Positions 6,758 through 9,758 of a stretch of DNA of 9,758 bases are shown in pieces. A program made the position numbers and the translations under genes. Positions within the stretch are counted from its first letter, which is position 1. Each line of letters opens with the position of its first letter. This stretch comes from Legionellales bacterium (GTDB lineage Bacteria > Pseudomonadota > Gammaproteobacteria > Berkiellales > Berkiellaceae): contig JAHFQF010000082.1 of assembly GCA_023266435.1 (NCBI GenBank), forward strand, positions 1 to 9,758, read 5' to 3'. The notes beneath the pieces were generated by a model. It was given only the letters and a program-made list of their open reading frames with translations, was not told the origin of the DNA and ran no database searches.

Positions 6758-8113
6758 ATGATCAAGAAAGTAGTTATCGCGAATCGCGGTGAGATCGCAC
6801 TGAGAATATTGCGCGCCTGCCAAGAGCTTGGTATCCAAACAGTTGCCGTGCATTCCACGGTAGATAGAGATCTCTTGCATGTACGACTTGCAGATGAATC
6901 TATCTGTATAGGTCCACCGAGCCCACTTGACAGTTATTTGAATATCCCTGCAATCATCAGTGCTGCTGAAATCACCGACTCACAAGCGATACATCCTGGC
7001 TACGGATTTTTATCTGAAAATGCAGATTTTGCAGAACGCGTAGAAGAAAGTGGTTTTATTTTTATTGGCCCAAAACCGGATTCTATTCGCTTAATGGGTG
7101 ATAAAGTATCGGCTATTAAAGCCATGACTGCTGCAGGTGTGCCCTGTGTACCTGGATCAGATGGCCCGCTTGGAACCAATGACAAAGAGACCATTCGTAT
7201 TGCCCAAGAAATTGGCTACCCTGTGATCATTAAAGCAGCAGGTGGCGGTGGTGGACGCGGTATGCGAGTCGTGCACTCTGAAGACCAATTACTCAGCTCC
7301 GTACAATTAACACGCTCAGAGGCCATGGCCGCCTTTAATAATGGTACGGTTTATATGGAGAAATTTCTCCAGAATCCCAGACACATTGAGTTCCAAGTCT
7401 TAGCAGATGGCCAAGGCAAGGCCATTCATCTGGGAGAGCGTGATTGCTCGATGCAACGCCGTCATCAAAAAATTCTAGAAGAAGCGCCTGCCCCTGGTAT
7501 TACTGAACAACAACGGCAAGAAATAGGCGCTCGCTGCGTACAAGCCTGTATTGAAATGGGCTATCGTGGGGCAGGGACTTTTGAGTTTCTGTATGAAAAT
7601 AATCGATTTTATTTCATTGAAATGAATACACGTATTCAGGTAGAGCACCCTGTGACTGAAATGATTACAGGCATTGATCTCGTCAAAGCTCAATTACGCA
7701 TTGCCAACGGCGAAAAACTACCTTGGAAACAAAGCGATATTAAAATCCAAGGGCATGCCATGGAGTGTCGTATTAACGCCGAAGATCCAAATAACTTCAT
7801 GCCATCGCCAGGTAAGATCCATTGGTACCATTGCCCAGGCGGTCCTGGCATTCGGGTGGATAGCCATCTGTATAGTACTTATACAGTGCCTCCTAATTAT
7901 GATTCCATGATTGGTAAAATCATTAGTTATGGTAATGATCGCCATGAAGCCATGCAGCGCATGCACAATGCCTTAACTGAAATGATCATTGATGGCATTA
8001 AAACCAACATCCCCTTACATTTACGCTTGCTCAATGAGGCAGGATTTATACAGGGTGGTACCAATATTCATTATTTAGAAAAATTATTAAAAGACACCGC
8101 TGCTGCGCGCTAA
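6758..8113 (+). CDS. accC: Biotin carboxylase subunit of acetyl-CoA carboxylase
   Basis: It uses ATP and bicarbonate to carboxylate the biotin on AccB, the first half-reaction of acetyl-CoA carboxylase in the cytoplasm. The 451 residues align almost without gaps to the E. coli enzyme (449). The N-terminal domain starts IANRGEIALRIL. The ATP-grasp region has Lys116 in LMGDKVSAI, the glycine-rich lid KAAGGGGGRGM with Lys159, and HLGERDCSMQRRHQK. The metal and catalytic core FIEMNTRIQVEHPVTE carries Glu288 and Arg292, with Glu276 just upstream in the FEF segment. Arg338 is in GIRVDSH. The C-terminal part ends GGTNIHYLEKLL plus a few extra residues. All known active-site residues are present. The ATG is fixed by a strong Shine-Dalgarno and by exact agreement with the family N-terminus. 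It lies 13 bases upstream of prmA. Confidence 0.99.
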   Translation: MIKKVVIANRGEIALRILRACQELGIQTVAVHSTVDRDLLHVRLADESICIGPPSPLDSYLNIPAIISAAEITDSQAIHPGYGFLSENADFAERVEESGFIFIGPKPDSIRLMGDKVSAIKAMTAAGVPCVPGSDGPLGTNDKETIRIAQEIGYPVIIKAAGGGGGRGMRVVHSEDQLLSSVQLTRSEAMAAFNNGTVYMEKFLQNPRHIEFQVLADGQGKAIHLGERDCSMQRRHQKILEEAPAPGITEQQRQEIGARCVQACIEMGYRGAGTFEFLYENNRFYFIEMNTRIQVEHPVTEMITGIDLVKAQLRIANGEKLPWKQSDIKIQGHAMECRINAEDPNNFMPSPGKIHWYHCPGGPGIRVDSHLYSTYTVPPNYDSMIGKIISYGNDRHEAMQRMHNALTEMIIDGIKTNIPLHLRLLNEAGFIQGGTNIHYLEKLLKDTAAAR

Positions 8114-8126
8114 AGGTAATACTTAG

Positions 8127-9020
8127 ATGGAATCCTCCTCAGACTACGTTGAAATGAGCGTTGAACTCTTTGCTCAAGATCTAGAGCCTGTTTCTGATTT
8201 GTTTACAGCATTGGGCGCATTGGCCATCACTGAATCCGATGCCGGTGGAGAGGAAATCATTGAACCCACCCCAACGCAAGAGATAGGCTGGCAACATACC
8301 CGTTTGACGGCTTTATTTGGTGGTGGCGATAATTTAGAGGCAGTGTTATTAATGCTTTCTCAACATTATCCCTTGCTCAAACCCGCTATTCGTTATGTAC
8401 AAGAGCAAAATTGGATCACTGCCTGGCAAAAAGATTTTAAACCAGCCTGCTTTGGTGAGCGTCTCTGGATTTGCCCTTCGTGGCTACCTTGCCCTCATCC
8501 AGAAGCAACGAACGTCATTTTAGATCCTGGGGTTGCCTTTGGTACCGGCACACATCCAACGACCGCGCTTTGTTTACAATGGCTAGATGCACAGGTGACT
8601 AATCAAGCCTTACTTGTAGACTATGGTTGTGGATCGGGTATCTTAGCCATTGCTGCATTAAAGTTGGGTATTCACAAAGCAATTGGCGTGGATTATGATC
8701 CTCAGGCAATTGACAGTACACGCGCCAATGCTCAAAAAAACAAGCTCTCCTCTGAACAACTGCCTTGTTATCTCCCAGATAATCGCCCCCAAGGTATTCA
8801 AGCGGACATTGTGATTGCCAATATCGTCGCAAATCCACTCATTGAATTAGCGCCTACACTTTGCCAACTGTTAAAAAATGATGGTCAACTTGTTTTAAGT
8901 GGTATTTTAGAATCCCAAGTAGAGACGGTGATCGCCGCTTACGCTCCTTGGGTTACGTTACAACTCACGGCAAGCAAAGAAGAGTGGGTGCTACTGTCTG
9001 GTCGTAACAGCCCACCCTAA
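8127..9020 (+). CDS. prmA: Ribosomal protein L11 methyltransferase
   Basis: This S-adenosylmethionine-dependent enzyme trimethylates ribosomal protein L11. The 297 residues match the family (E. coli 293). The N-terminal substrate-binding domain covers about 1-65. The linker and catalytic entry include DPGVAFGTGTHPTT (133-146). The SAM-binding motif is DYGCGSGIL (165-173), followed by the acidic loop GVDYDPQAI (187-195). The substrate motif NIVANPL (232-238) and the terminal EEWVLLSGR complete the family pattern. The ATG at 8127 has AAGG ten bases upstream, a slightly long spacing; the next ATG (residue 10) would cut the first strand, so 8127 is preferred. It is the last gene of the tight cluster; its stop is 22 bp from that of the opposing gene, with no obvious terminator hairpin between. 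Confidence 0.97.
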   Translation: MESSSDYVEMSVELFAQDLEPVSDLFTALGALAITESDAGGEEIIEPTPTQEIGWQHTRLTALFGGGDNLEAVLLMLSQHYPLLKPAIRYVQEQNWITAWQKDFKPACFGERLWICPSWLPCPHPEATNVILDPGVAFGTGTHPTTALCLQWLDAQVTNQALLVDYGCGSGILAIAALKLGIHKAIGVDYDPQAIDSTRANAQKNKLSSEQLPCYLPDNRPQGIQADIVIANIVANPLIELAPTLCQLLKNDGQLVLSGILESQVETVIAAYAPWVTLQLTASKEEWVLLSGRNSPP

Positions 9021-9042
9021 CATACTCTGCTCATTTGGTTGT

Positions 9043-9657
9043 TTAATTATTGTTCGTAGGGCGCAATTTTGGAGCGATCTCTGAAGCATCGACAGAGTGT
9101 CCGCTTGCACGTAAAGTCTCTAAGTGAACGGGATCTCCATGAAACAACAAGGTGTTAAGCCCATAAGACAACTCGTTCATTCTATATCCGTTCCAAGCAT
9201 CCCATACAACAAAGAAAGAACCCTGTCCATACTGCTTCCCTTCTGGCACCTCTTTCACATCCCCCTCAAAGCAAATCTCTTCACCGTCAGGCACATTGAC
9301 CAAGAGATATTTCACACTGGATTTTTTTAAATACACGAGAGATTCTGCTTGTGCCTGATGGGAAGCGATAAAGCCTGCTTTACTAGAGTTATAAATATCA
9401 GGTTGATTTGCAGTAATCATTTTCAGAGTATCTGCAGTAATTGTGTAGTAACCTGTTACATCCTGCTGACCGAGTAAAGGCGACAATGTGGCTGCCAACT
9501 CAACACCTTCTGCTTTATGTGTCACAGGGATAATAATCACCGTGCCATTCTGTGCGTCAAAAGTCTGATTGGTTTTGTCTTTTGGATTTATAAAAGAGAC
9601 TTGCCCCTCGATACCCACTACTTTAACAGGCAGCAATACTCTGCAGGGCAATTGCAC
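9043..9657 (-). CDS. Protein of unknown function, 204 residues
   Basis: I do not recognise this protein. It is soluble in appearance, with no signal peptide or membrane segment. The first half alternates strands and turns (KVVGIEGQVSF, TVIIIPVTH). The middle has VKYLLVNVPDGEEICFEG (115-132), and a Gly- and aromatic-rich block, GQGSFFVVWDAWNGYRM, spans 144-160. The tail is polar and ends in three Asn. The longest start is a GTG at 9657-9655, which follows directly on an in-frame TAA (9660-9658) and has no Shine-Dalgarno. The start may therefore lie further in, for example the GTG for residue 14, or the gene may be a 5'-truncated remnant. Against decay, the frame is intact for over 600 bases and its composition reads as coding. 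It converges on prmA and is not part of the cluster. Confidence 0.7.
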   Translation of the reverse strand: MQLPCRVLLPVKVVGIEGQVSFINPKDKTNQTFDAQNGTVIIIPVTHKAEGVELAATLSPLLGQQDVTGYYTITADTLKMITANQPDIYNSSKAGFIASHQAQAESLVYLKKSSVKYLLVNVPDGEEICFEGDVKEVPEGKQYGQGSFFVVWDAWNGYRMNELSYGLNTLLFHGDPVHLETLRASGHSVDASEIAPKLRPTNNN

Positions 9658-9758
9658 TTAAATTAGCAAAAGGTTATGGCAAAAAACCTACAAAAATGAA
9701 AAAGAATCCGCGAAAGATCAAAGAGATAATGGGCAATAGATCACAGTTAGAATCCTGA
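9658..9758. other. Right-edge region with no supported gene
   Basis: This 101-bp end region lies upstream of the minus-strand 204-residue gene and should hold its promoter, but no clear -35/-10 pair was seen. On the plus strand a 20-codon frame runs from ATG 9696 to a TGA that is exactly the last three bases of the window. It has no Shine-Dalgarno and is not called as a gene. Confidence 0.4.

Noticed and set aside
6421..6858. Minus-strand 145-codon frame
   Set aside because: It runs antisense to accB and the start of accC, both certain genes; its length reflects their codon use, and no start signal supports it.
9021..9042. Shared bidirectional terminator between prmA and the opposing gene
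   Set aside because: The 22 bp contain no inverted repeat able to form a stable stem.

Overview
The window looks like a chromosomal segment of a gammaproteobacterium. The main evidence is the gene string dsbD - aroQ - accB - accC - prmA, all on the plus strand, which is a known gammaproteobacterial order (seen in Pseudomonas, for example). Together with moderate AT-richness and a very large, unfamiliar, mostly helical protein gene next door, it suggests a Legionellales-like, possibly host-associated, organism. That lineage is an inference; the window contains no rRNA or other marker that would fix it.

Left third (2-3697, minus strand): one uninterrupted reading frame of 1232 codons starts at 3697 and runs off the left edge without a stop. 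I checked the frame triplet by triplet and found no in-frame stop. I cannot assign a family. The protein shows two degenerate leucine-rich-repeat-like units near the N-terminus, alanine-rich linkers that seem to separate domains, a long all-helical remainder and one hydrophobic segment near residues 981-1004. This is the most interesting object in the window. A 191-bp divergent intergenic region (3698-3888) separates it from dsbD.

Middle and right (3889-9020, plus strand): dsbD carries reducing power from the cytoplasm to periplasmic thiol proteins. After a 91-bp gap with dyad and direct-repeat sequences comes a tight cluster: aroQ (type II dehydroquinase, shikimate pathway), accB (biotin carboxyl carrier protein), accC (biotin carboxylase) and prmA (ribosomal protein L11 methyltransferase). 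Its spacers are only 9, 12 and 13 bases, and the accB and accC Shine-Dalgarno sequences overlap the preceding stop codons. accB and accC together supply the biotin-dependent half of acetyl-CoA carboxylase, the first step of fatty-acid synthesis. All five products keep their known catalytic residues.

Right edge (9043-9657, minus strand): a 204-residue protein of unknown family converges on prmA with 22 bp between the stops. Its apparent GTG start follows directly on an in-frame stop, so its 5' end is uncertain. The last 100 bases contain no gene I can support.

No tRNA, rRNA, insertion sequence, CRISPR array or strong intrinsic terminator was seen. The conserved housekeeping cluster is bracketed on both sides by unrecognised, lineage-specific genes.
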